The position numbers and the translations under genes are program-made. A stretch of DNA of 64,000 bases from Kluyvera sp046569695 (lineage in GTDB: Bacteria; Pseudomonadota; Gammaproteobacteria; Enterobacterales; Enterobacteriaceae): NCBI RefSeq assembly GCF_046569695.1, contig NZ_JBKHUI010000022.1, forward strand, positions 1-64,000. Reading direction: 5' to 3'. Below, piece by piece: positions 8,003 through 16,593 of this stretch. The notes below the pieces were generated by a model. It did not search any database. It saw only the letters and a list, made by a program, of their open reading frames with translations, and had not been told where the DNA came from. Each line of letters opens with the position of its first letter. Within the stretch, counting starts at the first letter, position 1.

Positions 8003-9070
8003 ATGATGACGCCAGAACAGAAGTTTGCCCGCTGGGTAAGGGTCAGTATTGCCTCTTTCCTGCTAATGTTTCTCTATTTTATCGTTGCTGATATCTGGAT
8101 CCCGCTAACGCCGGACTCCACGGTGATGCGCGTCGTGACGCCTATCTCTTCGCGCGTCTCCGGTTACGTTTCACAGGTCTACGTGCACAACAACAGCACG
8201 GTGAAAAAGGGTGACCTGCTGTATGAGCTGGACCCGACGCCGTTCCAGAACAAGGTTGATTCCGCCGCGTTGGCGCTGGCGCAGGCCAGGCTGAGCAACC
8301 AGCAGCTTGATGCCCAGATTGCTGCCGCACAGGCGAACCTCAAGACCGCGCAGCTCACGGCCCGCAATGACCGCGTGACCTACGATCGCTACCAGAGCCT
8401 GAGCCGCATGCAGAACGTCTCGCAGTCGGATCTCGATAAAGTCCGCACCACCTGGCAGACCAGCGAGCAGTCGGTCAGCGCGCAGCATGCGTCGATCCAT
8501 AACCTGCAAATTCAGCGCGGCGAGCGTGATGATAATCGCAACGTCACCCTCCAGCAGTACCAGACGGCGCTGCGGGAAGCGCAGCTCAACCTTGACTGGA
8601 CCAAAATCCGCGCTGAAGCGGACGGTACCGTCAGTAACCTCCAGCTCAGCCCCGGCCTTTATGCCTCGGCGGGTAGCGCGGTGATGGCGGTGGTGAATCA
8701 GAAAACCGATATCGTGGCCGACTTCCGTGAAAAGAGCCTGCGTCATACCAGACAGGGTACCGACGCAGCGGTAGTGTTTGATGCGCTGCCGGGCCAGGTG
8801 TTTGCCGCGAAGGTGACCAGCAGCGATGCGGGGATCCTCGCCGGGCAGGAAGCGGTGAACGGTGAGCTGTCGCAGCCGGAGCAATCCACCCGTTGGGTGC
8901 GTGACGCGCAGCGTATGCGTATTCACGTGGCGCTTGATGAACCGTTGGATAAAACCCTGCCGACCGGCGCGCGCGCCACGGTGCAGCTGTATAACAGCGA
9001 GGGGGGCTTTGCCCGTTTCTTCTCAGGGCTACAAATCCACCTGATTAGCTGGCTGCACTATGTCTATTAA
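8003..9070 (+). CDS. HlyD/EmrA-type membrane fusion protein
   Basis: 355-residue periplasmic adaptor of an efflux system. A signal anchor (about 16-36) precedes the lipoyl half (VSGYVSQVYVHNNSTVKKGDLLYELDP), a coiled-coil hairpin (about 85-190), the second lipoyl half (IRAEADGTVSNLQLSPGLYA) and a beta-barrel. The next gene encodes a polytopic inner-membrane protein and starts 11 bases before this stop, a MFP plus FUSC-like pair as in aaeAB or ydhJK. An aromatic acid or a similar compound is a plausible substrate, by analogy only. A second ATG at 8006 is an alternative start. Confidence 0.88.
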   Translation: MMTPEQKFARWVRVSIASFLLMFLYFIVADIWIPLTPDSTVMRVVTPISSRVSGYVSQVYVHNNSTVKKGDLLYELDPTPFQNKVDSAALALAQARLSNQQLDAQIAAAQANLKTAQLTARNDRVTYDRYQSLSRMQNVSQSDLDKVRTTWQTSEQSVSAQHASIHNLQIQRGERDDNRNVTLQQYQTALREAQLNLDWTKIRAEADGTVSNLQLSPGLYASAGSAVMAVVNQKTDIVADFREKSLRHTRQGTDAAVVFDALPGQVFAAKVTSSDAGILAGQEAVNGELSQPEQSTRWVRDAQRMRIHVALDEPLDKTLPTGARATVQLYNSEGGFARFFSGLQIHLISWLHYVY

Positions 9071-10121
9071 AACCCTCGCGCAGGTCTTTACCCCTCACGG
9101 CAACATCGTCTACACGGCGAATGATTTCCGTCAGACCTTGCGCATTGCCTTTGCCGGTATGGTGGCGCTGAGTATCTCGACGTTTTACGATACTCACTAC
9201 GGCGTGTTCTTCGTCGTTTACCCGCTGCTTTTAATGTCTTTAGTACCGGTATTTAACCGCCACGTCGCCAAGCAGTTTATCTTCAGTGCGTCGTTGAACT
9301 GCCTCGAAATGGTACTGATCATCGGCTATCTCAGCCAATGGCCGGTCATCATGACGGCGGTAGTGTTTGCGCTGTACGTGGTGCGTTTTCGTTTTATGAG
9401 CCAGGGGCCGCTGTTCCTGTTTGGCTCAATGGGCGTGGTCTGCCAGAGCGTGATGCTCAACTTTATGAGCTACCCTACCGCCAACTGGCACACGCTGCTG
9501 TTTTCCAATATTGAGGCCAGCGTGATGGCGGTGGCATTGAGCGCGCTGATGCATTACCTGATCCCGGATGTCGAACCGCGTAAGCCGCCGCCGCTGATTG
9601 AAAAAGACGCGGCGCGGGTGCGCCACGAATCGCTGCTCTCGGGCACGGTGGCGACGATTATCTTTGTCGTCTTCCAGGTGAGCGACCTGAGCGATTCGCT
9701 GTCGGCGCTGATGGCCGGGATCTTGATCCTCTTCCCGATGCACTATCGGGGCGCGGTGATCAGCTCCATCTGGCGCGTGGCGGGCGTGGTGCTGGCCTGT
9801 CTGTACATTCTGGTGATACAGCTGATCCTCTACGATCACAGCAGCCATATGCTGCTGATGATGCCGCTTATCGGCTTAGGGCTGGCGTTCAGCGCGCGGC
9901 TGCACGTGATGGAGAAAGTGGGGGCGGGCGTCGGTTTCGCCAGTATCACCACCATCGGCATTATGTTTGGTCAGAACCTCCAGCCGGACGGTGACCTGGT
10001 ATTCAGCGATCTGTATCGCGCCACCTCGGTGACCATCTCGCTGCTGGCGACCCTGACGATGGTGTTTATCTTGCACCGCCTGCTCAACTGTTTCGCCCCA
10101 ACGCGCTTTATTGTGAAGTAG
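9060..10121 (+). CDS. DUF2955 (FUSC-like) inner-membrane efflux protein
   Basis: 353 residues in two repeated blocks of about five hydrophobic segments (roughly 25-160 and 200-345), separated by a charged stretch (DVEPRKPPPLIEKDAARVRHE). This is the half-size aromatic-acid exporter/FUSC-like layout known as DUF2955. It overlaps the adaptor gene by 11 bases, so the two are co-translated and should form one pump. Regulation is probably by the upstream MarR protein. The substrate is not evident. Confidence 0.82.
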   Translation: MSIKTLAQVFTPHGNIVYTANDFRQTLRIAFAGMVALSISTFYDTHYGVFFVVYPLLLMSLVPVFNRHVAKQFIFSASLNCLEMVLIIGYLSQWPVIMTAVVFALYVVRFRFMSQGPLFLFGSMGVVCQSVMLNFMSYPTANWHTLLFSNIEASVMAVALSALMHYLIPDVEPRKPPPLIEKDAARVRHESLLSGTVATIIFVVFQVSDLSDSLSALMAGILILFPMHYRGAVISSIWRVAGVVLACLYILVIQLILYDHSSHMLLMMPLIGLGLAFSARLHVMEKVGAGVGFASITTIGIMFGQNLQPDGDLVFSDLYRATSVTISLLATLTMVFILHRLLNCFAPTRFIVK

Positions 10122-10140
10122 CGCACTTCAGGACGCTGAA

Positions 10141-10198
10141 TCTTCTCCCCCATTTGTGCTAACAATAGCCGCTCGCCGAGGTGGCGTGAGGGAGAAGA
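10141..10198 (+). promoter_or_regulatory. Hairpin that can hide the next ribosome site
   Basis: TCTTCTCCC (10141-10149) is perfectly complementary to GGGAGAAGA (10190-10198), which contains the Shine-Dalgarno sequence of the gene at 10201. Between them lies a further imperfect stem (CTCGCC / GGCGTGAG). In the mRNA this would sequester the ribosome site. Confidence 0.5.
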
Positions 10199-10200
10199 CG

Positions 10201-11871
10201 ATGTGGAAAACGCGTGCGCTGGAACTGAATAATCAGGAGTTCTGGAACTGGGAAAAAGCCTGCGAGCTGGTGCAGTGGGCGGCCCGCCATGATTTTAATA
10301 CCGTGATTGTCGGCCAGGTCGACCTGTTCGACAAGCTGGTCTCGCCGAAGGGCTACACGCCGCACCAGTACAACGACCGCCTCTCCAGCCAGCAGCGCGC
10401 CCGCTGCGTCTACCTCAACCGTCTTGCTGATTATTGCCACAAACAAGGGCTGCGTTTTTACCTTCAGGCTAAAGAGCTCAGTTTCCCCGCCGACCTGCTG
10501 GCGGCGCACCCGCAGCTGATTGATAAAGACGGCAGCATTCGTTTTGACGTCGAGTTCTGGTGCCAGTATCTGGCGGATAAACTCACGCTTCTGTGCCAGC
10601 AAATCCCTGCGATGAGCGGGCTGCTGGTGGCGCTCTCCAATACCGACGGCCTGCTGCCGGTTTCCCGCCCCAACTGGGAATTGACCGGGCAGGACGACCC
10701 CTCGCCGCACATCGACCCGCGCAGCCTGTCGCGCTACACCCAGTGCTTTAGCGCCATGGCGCGGGCGATGATGCGCGAGAACAAACATCTGGTGCTGCGC
10801 GCCTTTCCGGCGGGCAACCACGACATCGCCAACGTGATGGAGGCGGTTCGCACTCTGCCGGAATGCGTGTCGGTGTCGATAAAACTCACGCCGGAACGCT
10901 TCTGGCCGACGTTTCCCAATAACCCGGCGCTGCTCGACGTGGAAAATCGCGACGTCTGGGTGGAGCTGGATCTGGTGGGCGAAGAGGTGGGCTGGGGCGT
11001 GTTTCCGTTCCCGCGCATCGACGAGCTACAGGGGCGTCTGCTGTGGTGCCGTGGCAACACCAGCATTAACGGTGCGGTATGCAAAACCAGCTGGGAAGGG
11101 GTCGATAACCACTGGGTTATCGGCACGTTGAGCGAGTGCAACCTGGTAGCCTGTAGCCAGATCCTCTCGCGGGAAAATGAACATCTAACCCGCGCGTCGC
11201 TGCTGACCCACTGGCTGGATGAATGCTACGGCTGGCGGCCCGATGAGGCGACGTTCGAGGCGTTTCAGTCGCTGATGGCGCAGGCCGGGCAGGTGCTGTA
11301 TCAGGCCATCTATGTGCGCGACCACGTCTTCCATCGCCACAGCCAGGTACCGGCAAGCTACGGCCAGGCGGTGTGGAGTCTGTACGGCCAGCTCAACCGT
11401 AACCACTGGCTGCCGGGCTCTGAGCGCGACATCTTCTTCAGCGCCAGCGACGTGGAGACCTCCGGGCGCAACCTGTCGCTGATTGCCGAAGAGAAAGACG
11501 GTGCCTGGCAGGCGGCGGTGACGCTGCGTGAACAGGCGCTGGCCTTTGCCGAACGCGCGGCGTTCCCGTATTCATTGCAAAAACGCTGGCAGGAGGAGTG
11601 GCAGGGCTTCGACCTCTATTGCCTGCTGTTCCGCCACGCCCAGAAAGCCTTCTTCACCCTCCACTTTGCGCGGCTGGTGGAAAACAGCTGGAGCATGCGC
11701 GAGATTTGCCAGGTCAATATCCAGGAGCTGTACCGCTGCGCGGCGGAAATGGAGAGCTTCTGCGCCCTGCACACCGAGGCGTCGCCGGGGCTGCACGTGA
11801 TGTTCGACCCAACTCGCGTGCGCATGCTAGCCGACAGCCTGAGCCACGAGTTGACGCAGCTGAAAGGGTAA
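10201..11871 (+). CDS. Putative TIM-barrel glycoside hydrolase
   Basis: 556 residues, no signal peptide, so cytoplasmic. I do not recognise an exact family. The first ~320 residues look like an (alpha/beta)8 barrel: alternating strands and helices (FNTVIVGQVDLFDKL, GLRFYLQAKELSFP, GLLVALSNTDGLLP, VWVELDLVGEEVGWG), and a KTSWEGVDNHWVIGTLSECNL segment reminiscent of alpha-glucuronidase-like enzymes. The remainder is helical. Acidic candidates for catalysis include the Glu/Asp of ELDLVGEEVGWG. The start uses GGAG nine bases upstream. The gene precedes two further carbohydrate enzymes, one of them GH105, which points to degradation of an unsaturated, uronate-containing oligosaccharide. Function is inferred from context. 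Confidence 0.7.
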   Translation: MWKTRALELNNQEFWNWEKACELVQWAARHDFNTVIVGQVDLFDKLVSPKGYTPHQYNDRLSSQQRARCVYLNRLADYCHKQGLRFYLQAKELSFPADLLAAHPQLIDKDGSIRFDVEFWCQYLADKLTLLCQQIPAMSGLLVALSNTDGLLPVSRPNWELTGQDDPSPHIDPRSLSRYTQCFSAMARAMMRENKHLVLRAFPAGNHDIANVMEAVRTLPECVSVSIKLTPERFWPTFPNNPALLDVENRDVWVELDLVGEEVGWGVFPFPRIDELQGRLLWCRGNTSINGAVCKTSWEGVDNHWVIGTLSECNLVACSQILSRENEHLTRASLLTHWLDECYGWRPDEATFEAFQSLMAQAGQVLYQAIYVRDHVFHRHSQVPASYGQAVWSLYGQLNRNHWLPGSERDIFFSASDVETSGRNLSLIAEEKDGAWQAAVTLREQALAFAERAAFPYSLQKRWQEEWQGFDLYCLLFRHAQKAFFTLHFARLVENSWSMREICQVNIQELYRCAAEMESFCALHTEASPGLHVMFDPTRVRMLADSLSHELTQLKG

Positions 11872-11956
11872 AGTGTGATGGCGATCGCTCCTTCTTCGTG
11901 CTCTACTGCCGGGAAACGTGAAATTCCCCGTTTCAGCGCAGGTGACTGACTCTCCT

Positions 11957-11976
11957 CATGTGATATTCATCACGTT
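11957..11976. promoter_or_regulatory. Probable CRP site
   Basis: TGTGATATTCATCACG matches the CRP consensus TGTGA-N6-TCACA closely (one mismatch). It lies about 145 bases before the 804-residue enzyme gene and probably makes that gene and the GH105 gene catabolite-controlled. Confidence 0.72.
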
Positions 11977-11986
11977 TTATCCCTGC

Positions 11987-12014
11987 GCCCGGTCAGGATT
12001 GTGAATGACCGGGC
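11987..12014. promoter_or_regulatory. Inverted repeat, possible operator or hairpin
   Basis: GCCCGGTCA, a ten-base spacer, then TGACCGGGC form a perfect nine-base inverted repeat just downstream of the CRP-like site. There is no T run, so an operator for a local regulator or an mRNA hairpin is more likely than a terminator. Confidence 0.45.
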
Positions 12015-12109
12015 AGTTCCGCAAAACCCCGCTCTTATCCGCATAGCCTGTGGCATACCGTTTCCAGAAAATAACGGGCAATTACTTAGCGGTTATTGAG
12101 GAAAGTATC

Positions 12110-14521
12110 ATGAGGCTGGTTGCGGGCGAGGCGCTGACGCGCTTTACGGTGTCACTGCCGCACAATGAGCGGTTTGCGGAGTTTTTCACGGGCGAAGCGG
12201 TCGATGAACCGATGGACTATCGGTTCGCCAACGGTAAAGGCCCGGCAGAGGACGCATTTTGTCGGCGCATCTTCCGTCGTGACTTTGCGCAGCGCGCCGT
12301 GTCGCCAGAGAAGGCGTTACCGGCAAGCGAAGTTACCTGGACCGGACACAGCGATACCGTGACCTTTTCGGGCGTGCAGCCCGTCGCCACCCACAGCCAG
12401 CGCTGGCTGCGCGTTACGCTGCATGCGCCGCAAACCGGCCGCTATCCTTTCGAAATTGCTACCTGCGGCGGCGTGCGTATCTGGAGCGGCAACGAGCAGG
12501 TTGTCTGCTTCACGCCGTTCACCCGCAATACGCTGCAAACGCAGGCCGTTGATATCCCTCTGCAGCAGGGGGAGAACGCGCTGCTTATTCACCTCGACGA
12601 GCTGTTTGAACGCGACACGATTTTTGCCTTCCGCATGATCTATCTTGGCGAGCACCCGCTTGAGGCAGGGCTGCCGACGATGGATATAGCGTATGTGGAA
12701 GCGCTGGCGCAGTTTATGGACGCGCTGCCCGCCACCGTCACTGTGCGGGATCAGCGTCTGGCGCTAACCTGCCCAGCCAATAAGACCCTGACGCTGCTCG
12801 GCGCGGTGCACAGCCTCGGTAACGACTGCATCCCGGCGACCCCGCTGGATTTCGGCCTGGTCACCACCGGCAACGGCGAGCTAACGCTCCCGCTTCCGGC
12901 CTCTATCGGCATGGGCCACTATCGCCTGATGCTGACCACCTCGCTGGGGGATGTCACCATGAGCCGCGCGCTTAGTATCACCGTGCTGCCCCAGGAGGCG
13001 CTGCCCGGCGGTGAAGGCGTGCTAGAGACCCGCAAACGCGTGGCCCTGAGCTACATCGCCGAACACGGCGTGCCGCGCACCGGGCGTTTGCTCGCCATGC
13101 TGCACGTGGGCGATACCGGCTCGCTGGCGCAGAACCTGCTGATTCGCACCCTACAGCGCATCAGCGCCCGTCAGGACTGTTCGGATTTCTCGATGGTGCC
13201 GCTGCTGTGGATCTGGCATGACTTCCACGGCGAACACTTCCCGACGGTGCTGTGGAAACGCGTGCGCTCGGCCATCGTTGGCTATCGCTACTGGTACGAC
13301 GAACTGGGTAACGACGTGATGTGGTACTGGAGCGAAAACCACGCGCTCTGCTTCCACACCGCGCAGTACCTCGCAGGCCAGATGTTCCCGGAGGATCGTT
13401 TTATTGCCTCTGGCCGCACGGGCTGCGAGCAGCAGGCGGTGGCTGCCCAGCGCCTGAACGCCTGGTTTGATGCCGTCGAGCAGCAGGGTTTTGTCGAGTG
13501 GAACTCTGCGCCTTACTACCCGGTGGACTACATCGGCCTGTTCGCGCTCTACCAACTGGCCGATGATGCCGCGCTGCGCCAGCGCGCGCGCCATCTGATC
13601 GACCGGCTAATGCTCACTAGCGCGCTGCACTACCAGTCTGGCATTGCCGCGGGCACCATGGGCCGGGTGTATGAAAAAGAGCTGCTGGCGGGCCAGATGA
13701 CCGAGCTTTCCGCCTTTGGCCACGTCGCCTGGGGCGGTGGACACGTCAACCGCAAGTGCGCCTCGCTGCCGTTTTTCTGCCTCAGCGACTACGTGCCGCC
13801 GTTGGAATCGGCACGCTACGCACGTTTAACCCACGGCACGCTCAGCGCCCACTATCAGTGCGGCGGCGGCAACATTGTGGCGTGGAAGCAGCCAGCGGTA
13901 AGTCTCTCGAGCTGCGTGGATCACCACAGCGGCGAGCGCGGGCATCAGCAGCATCTGGTGGATGTGCAGTTTGCCGGGCGTCCCGATGCCCGGCTGTGGG
14001 TAAACCATCCGGGCGATGTGGCACCGGGCAGCGAAGCGCGTCCTTCTTTCTGGGCGGGTAACGGCGTACTGCCGCGCGTGATGCAGGTGGAGAATCAGAC
14101 CATGCTGCTGTGGCAACTGGACGCGCGCGATGCGCTGGGCTGGACGCATCTGCATCTTCATGCGGAAGCTTTTGAGGAAGTGCTTCCGCTGGCGCAAGGC
14201 TTTGCCGTGCGGGCGGGTAACGCCTTTGTCACCGTACTGTGCTCGCAGCCGCTCACCGTCAACGGCGATGAGGTGCGTGCCGAAGGCCGCCACGTAGCGT
14301 GGTGGCTGGAGGTGGGCGAGGGTGATTTTAGCGCCTTCAGCCAGCGCGTTCAGGCGCTGCGCATTGAACATCAAGGCGACATCGCGCGGGTGATGGATAG
14401 CCAGCACACGCTGATGCAGCTAGACGCGCAGGGTAACTGCCAGCACAACGGCAAGGCCGTCGCGTTCCCGACGCTGGTGGGTAATGAAATTCAGGTCACG
14501 CTGTCAGGAGACGCGCAATGA
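12110..14521 (+). CDS. Putative large carbohydrate-active enzyme
   Basis: 804 residues, no signal peptide. The N-terminal ~300 residues are beta-rich and resemble accessory sandwich domains; a middle helical part (about 325-600) looks like an alpha/alpha toroid, with aromatic and acidic clusters such as WYDELGNDVMWYWSENHALCFH and FVEWNSAPYYPVDYIGLFALY; the C-terminus is beta-rich, as in polysaccharide lyases and heparinase-like enzymes. I cannot name the family. The ATG at 12110 has GAGGAAA upstream; a GTG at 12050 is less likely. It overlaps the GH105 gene by four bases (ATGA), so the two act together. A lyase or hydrolase that creates the GH105 substrate is a reasonable guess. Confidence 0.68.
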   Translation: MRLVAGEALTRFTVSLPHNERFAEFFTGEAVDEPMDYRFANGKGPAEDAFCRRIFRRDFAQRAVSPEKALPASEVTWTGHSDTVTFSGVQPVATHSQRWLRVTLHAPQTGRYPFEIATCGGVRIWSGNEQVVCFTPFTRNTLQTQAVDIPLQQGENALLIHLDELFERDTIFAFRMIYLGEHPLEAGLPTMDIAYVEALAQFMDALPATVTVRDQRLALTCPANKTLTLLGAVHSLGNDCIPATPLDFGLVTTGNGELTLPLPASIGMGHYRLMLTTSLGDVTMSRALSITVLPQEALPGGEGVLETRKRVALSYIAEHGVPRTGRLLAMLHVGDTGSLAQNLLIRTLQRISARQDCSDFSMVPLLWIWHDFHGEHFPTVLWKRVRSAIVGYRYWYDELGNDVMWYWSENHALCFHTAQYLAGQMFPEDRFIASGRTGCEQQAVAAQRLNAWFDAVEQQGFVEWNSAPYYPVDYIGLFALYQLADDAALRQRARHLIDRLMLTSALHYQSGIAAGTMGRVYEKELLAGQMTELSAFGHVAWGGGHVNRKCASLPFFCLSDYVPPLESARYARLTHGTLSAHYQCGGGNIVAWKQPAVSLSSCVDHHSGERGHQQHLVDVQFAGRPDARLWVNHPGDVAPGSEARPSFWAGNGVLPRVMQVENQTMLLWQLDARDALGWTHLHLHAEAFEEVLPLAQGFAVRAGNAFVTVLCSQPLTVNGDEVRAEGRHVAWWLEVGEGDFSAFSQRVQALRIEHQGDIARVMDSQHTLMQLDAQGNCQHNGKAVAFPTLVGNEIQVTLSGDAQ

Positions 14522-15594
14522 ACAACGCAGCATTAAACGGCCTGCTGGAACAGGTAGTTCAGGGCTTCTGCCGCCTGAAAAATATGGGCGAAGTCGGCAC
14601 CGGTTCCGGTGAAGGTTTTACCATCCATTTCGAAGAGTGGGAATGGGAAGTCGGCGTCGGCCTGTACGGCTTCTGGCAGTATGCGCGCCAGCAAAATGAT
14701 GCCGGTCTCCAGCAGTCGATCCTCACCTGGTATGAAGATCAGCTGGCAAAAGGGCTGCCAGAAATTCAGATCAACACCACCGCGCCGATGATCACCCTCG
14801 CGCTGGTGGCCGGACACACCGGGCGTCAGGATCTGCTGAAGGTGGTGAACGACTGGGCCGACGCGCTGTTGCGTACCCTGCCGAAAACCGAAGAGGGCGG
14901 CTTCCAGCATGTGGTGAAAGAGCAGCCGAACACCGGGCACCTGTGGGACGACACGCTGTTTATGACCTGCCTGTTCCTCGGCACGGCGGGCGTGGTGCTT
15001 AAGCGCAAAGACCTGATCGACGAAGCCTCTTACCAGTTCCTGCTGCACACCCGCTACCTGTGCGAACCGGCGAGCGGCCTGTGGTATCACGGCTGGACGT
15101 TCGTCGGTAAACATCACTTCTCCGAAGCGTTCTGGGGGCGCGGCAACGCGTGGATCACCGTGGCGATCCCGGAATTTATTGCCCTGCTCGGCGACAGCCT
15201 GGACGCCAGCGTGAAGCGCTATCTTTCGGTGGTGGTGGCGCGTCAGGTGAACACGCTCTGCGAACTGCAGGCCGACAACGGCATGTGGCACACGCTGCTC
15301 GACGATCCGTTATCGCCGCAAGAATCTTCCGCTACGGCGGGGATCGCCTACGGCATGCTGCGCGGCGTGCGGATGGGGATCCTCGACGAGAAGGTGGCTG
15401 ATAATGCGATGCGCGCCTGGCATGCGCTGCGCGACAGAATCGACGATGGAATCTTACTGGAAGCGTCGAAAGGGACGATGGTCGGGCCGGATCTGCAATA
15501 TTACTGCGATATCGCCATGGCCCCGGTGCCTTACGCTCAGGCGCTGATGATGCTGTTATTACTGGAGTTACAGCAGGAGAAATGGTGCCGCTAA
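14518..15594 (+). CDS. GH105 unsaturated glucuronyl/galacturonyl hydrolase
   Basis: 358 residues of the YteR/YesR (GH105) family, which removes the 4,5-unsaturated uronic acid left by a polysaccharide lyase, through hydration of the double bond. The (alpha/alpha)6 barrel shows the family signatures LWDDTLFM (Asp144/145, matching the catalytic Asp143 of YteR), SGLWYHGWTF and FWGRGNAW (from 206). No signal peptide, so cytoplasmic. The start overlaps the preceding gene's stop. Its presence implies that an unsaturated oligosaccharide enters the cell, though no transporter is nearby. A second GH105 lies at 37816-38892; the two differ well beyond allelic variation. Confidence 0.9.
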   Translation: MNNAALNGLLEQVVQGFCRLKNMGEVGTGSGEGFTIHFEEWEWEVGVGLYGFWQYARQQNDAGLQQSILTWYEDQLAKGLPEIQINTTAPMITLALVAGHTGRQDLLKVVNDWADALLRTLPKTEEGGFQHVVKEQPNTGHLWDDTLFMTCLFLGTAGVVLKRKDLIDEASYQFLLHTRYLCEPASGLWYHGWTFVGKHHFSEAFWGRGNAWITVAIPEFIALLGDSLDASVKRYLSVVVARQVNTLCELQADNGMWHTLLDDPLSPQESSATAGIAYGMLRGVRMGILDEKVADNAMRAWHALRDRIDDGILLEASKGTMVGPDLQYYCDIAMAPVPYAQALMMLLLLELQQEKWCR

Positions 15595-15596
15595 TT

Positions 15597-15675
15597 GCCT
15601 GATGGCGCTGCGCTTATCAGGCCTACGCCGCGGTTTGTAGGCCGGGTAAGGCGTAGCCGCCACCCGGCATTTGTC
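15597..15675. repeat. REP/BIME
   Basis: Two opposed REP units (GCCTGATGGCGCTGCGCTTATCAGGCCTAC and GTAGGCCGGGTAAGGCGTAGCC, each given here in part) sit between convergent genes. Confidence 0.82.
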
Positions 15676-15678
15676 CGG

Positions 15679-16149
15679 CTACGGGTTCAACTCGCGGCTA
15701 TAAACCCGTGAAGACTCACCCCATGGGTGATAGCCCAACCCATTGAAGCTAAAGCCCGCTTGCTCGTAAAATCCCACCATATCGGTACACAGATGCAGCT
15801 GCATAAAGCCAAGCTCTTTTGTGTGCCGCGCGATATGCTCAATCAACCGCCGCGCCAGCCCTTGCTGACGATACGCCGGCTCGATATAGAGCGCGCACAG
15901 CCACGGATACAGCTCGCCGCGGCTGATAAAGTCGTTGGTAATCAACCCCGCGCAGCCGATGATCCGCTCGCCGTCCTGCAGCCAGTACCACTGCGGCAGC
16001 GGATTTTTCGCCCCCGGCGTGCGGCGCAGCGCGTCGTCGTAAACCATCATCGATGCTTCCGACGCCCACTGCTGCTGGAAATAGGCGATAACCGCCTCCA
16101 TCTGCTCGGGATGGTCGCGTAAAGAGCGAATAACGTACTGTGAACTCAT
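15679..16149 (-). CDS. GNAT-family N-acetyltransferase
   Basis: 156 residues with the GNAT fold and the acetyl-CoA binding motif A, LYIEPAYRQQGLARRLIEHI, followed by motif B-like LHLCTDMVGFYEQAGFSF. The substrate is unknown. The start at 16149 overlaps the stop of the DUF2164 gene (ATGA), so the pair form an operon; an upstream ATG at 16194 would read into that gene. Confidence 0.88.
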   Translation of the reverse strand: MSSQYVIRSLRDHPEQMEAVIAYFQQQWASEASMMVYDDALRRTPGAKNPLPQWYWLQDGERIIGCAGLITNDFISRGELYPWLCALYIEPAYRQQGLARRLIEHIARHTKELGFMQLHLCTDMVGFYEQAGFSFNGLGYHPWGESSRVYSRELNP

Positions 16150-16388
16150 AGAATTTTCTTCAGATCCATCTCTTCCTGAATGCGCTCGCTCCACGCAAAG
16201 TGGGTGCGAATCGCCTCATCAATGCCGGCGTTATAAAAGGCTGGCCCCAGCTTCTCGATTATAAAATCGATAAAGAACTCCGCGTCGAACTGCTCCAGCT
16301 CGAGGTCGAACTGTTTGGCGCAGTAATCCGTTAGCTGATCGCGCAGCTTCTCGCGTTCGGCGGGGGTGAGGTTGATTTCCGTGCTCAT
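16146..16388 (-). CDS. DUF2164 protein
   Basis: 80 residues matching the DUF2164 pattern: an N-terminal INLTPAEREKLRDQLTDY, a middle FDLELEQFDAEFFIDFIIEKLGPAFYNAGIDEAI, then a short helical tail. Function unknown. The start at 16388 is chosen because the upstream continuation is REP repeat sequence. It is coupled to the downstream acetyltransferase, an association that might hint at a shared role. Confidence 0.83.
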   Translation of the reverse strand: MSTEINLTPAEREKLRDQLTDYCAKQFDLELEQFDAEFFIDFIIEKLGPAFYNAGIDEAIRTHFAWSERIQEEMDLKKIL

Positions 16389-16402
16389 AAAGACTCCAGT
16401 GT

Positions 16403-16480
16403 CATTCCCGGCGGCGCTGCGCTTGGCCGGGCTACAAGTTGGTAGCCCGGCCAAGCGCAGCGCCGACTCCGGGGCGGCTC
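16403..16480. repeat. REP pair (BIME)
   Basis: Two inverted REP units facing each other (GGCGCTGCGCTTGGCCGGGC and GCCCGGCCAAGCGCAGCGCC) form a long palindrome upstream of DUF2164. Confidence 0.88.
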
Positions 16481-16520
16481 GATGCCGAATAATGCAATCC
16501 CAAGTGGCAGCTATCAATAT

Positions 16521-16538
16521 CACAAACTCGACTTTGTG
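16521..16538. promoter_or_regulatory. Inverted repeat upstream of the dioxygenase
   Basis: CACAAA CTCGAC TTTGTG is a perfect six-base inverted repeat 56 bases before the dioxygenase ATG. It could be an operator; the regulator is unknown. Confidence 0.45.
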
Positions 16539-16593
16539 ACCTGGTGGAATATTTCTATATTCGGGTTTCTGACGATTTTAAAGGGGCGCAATC

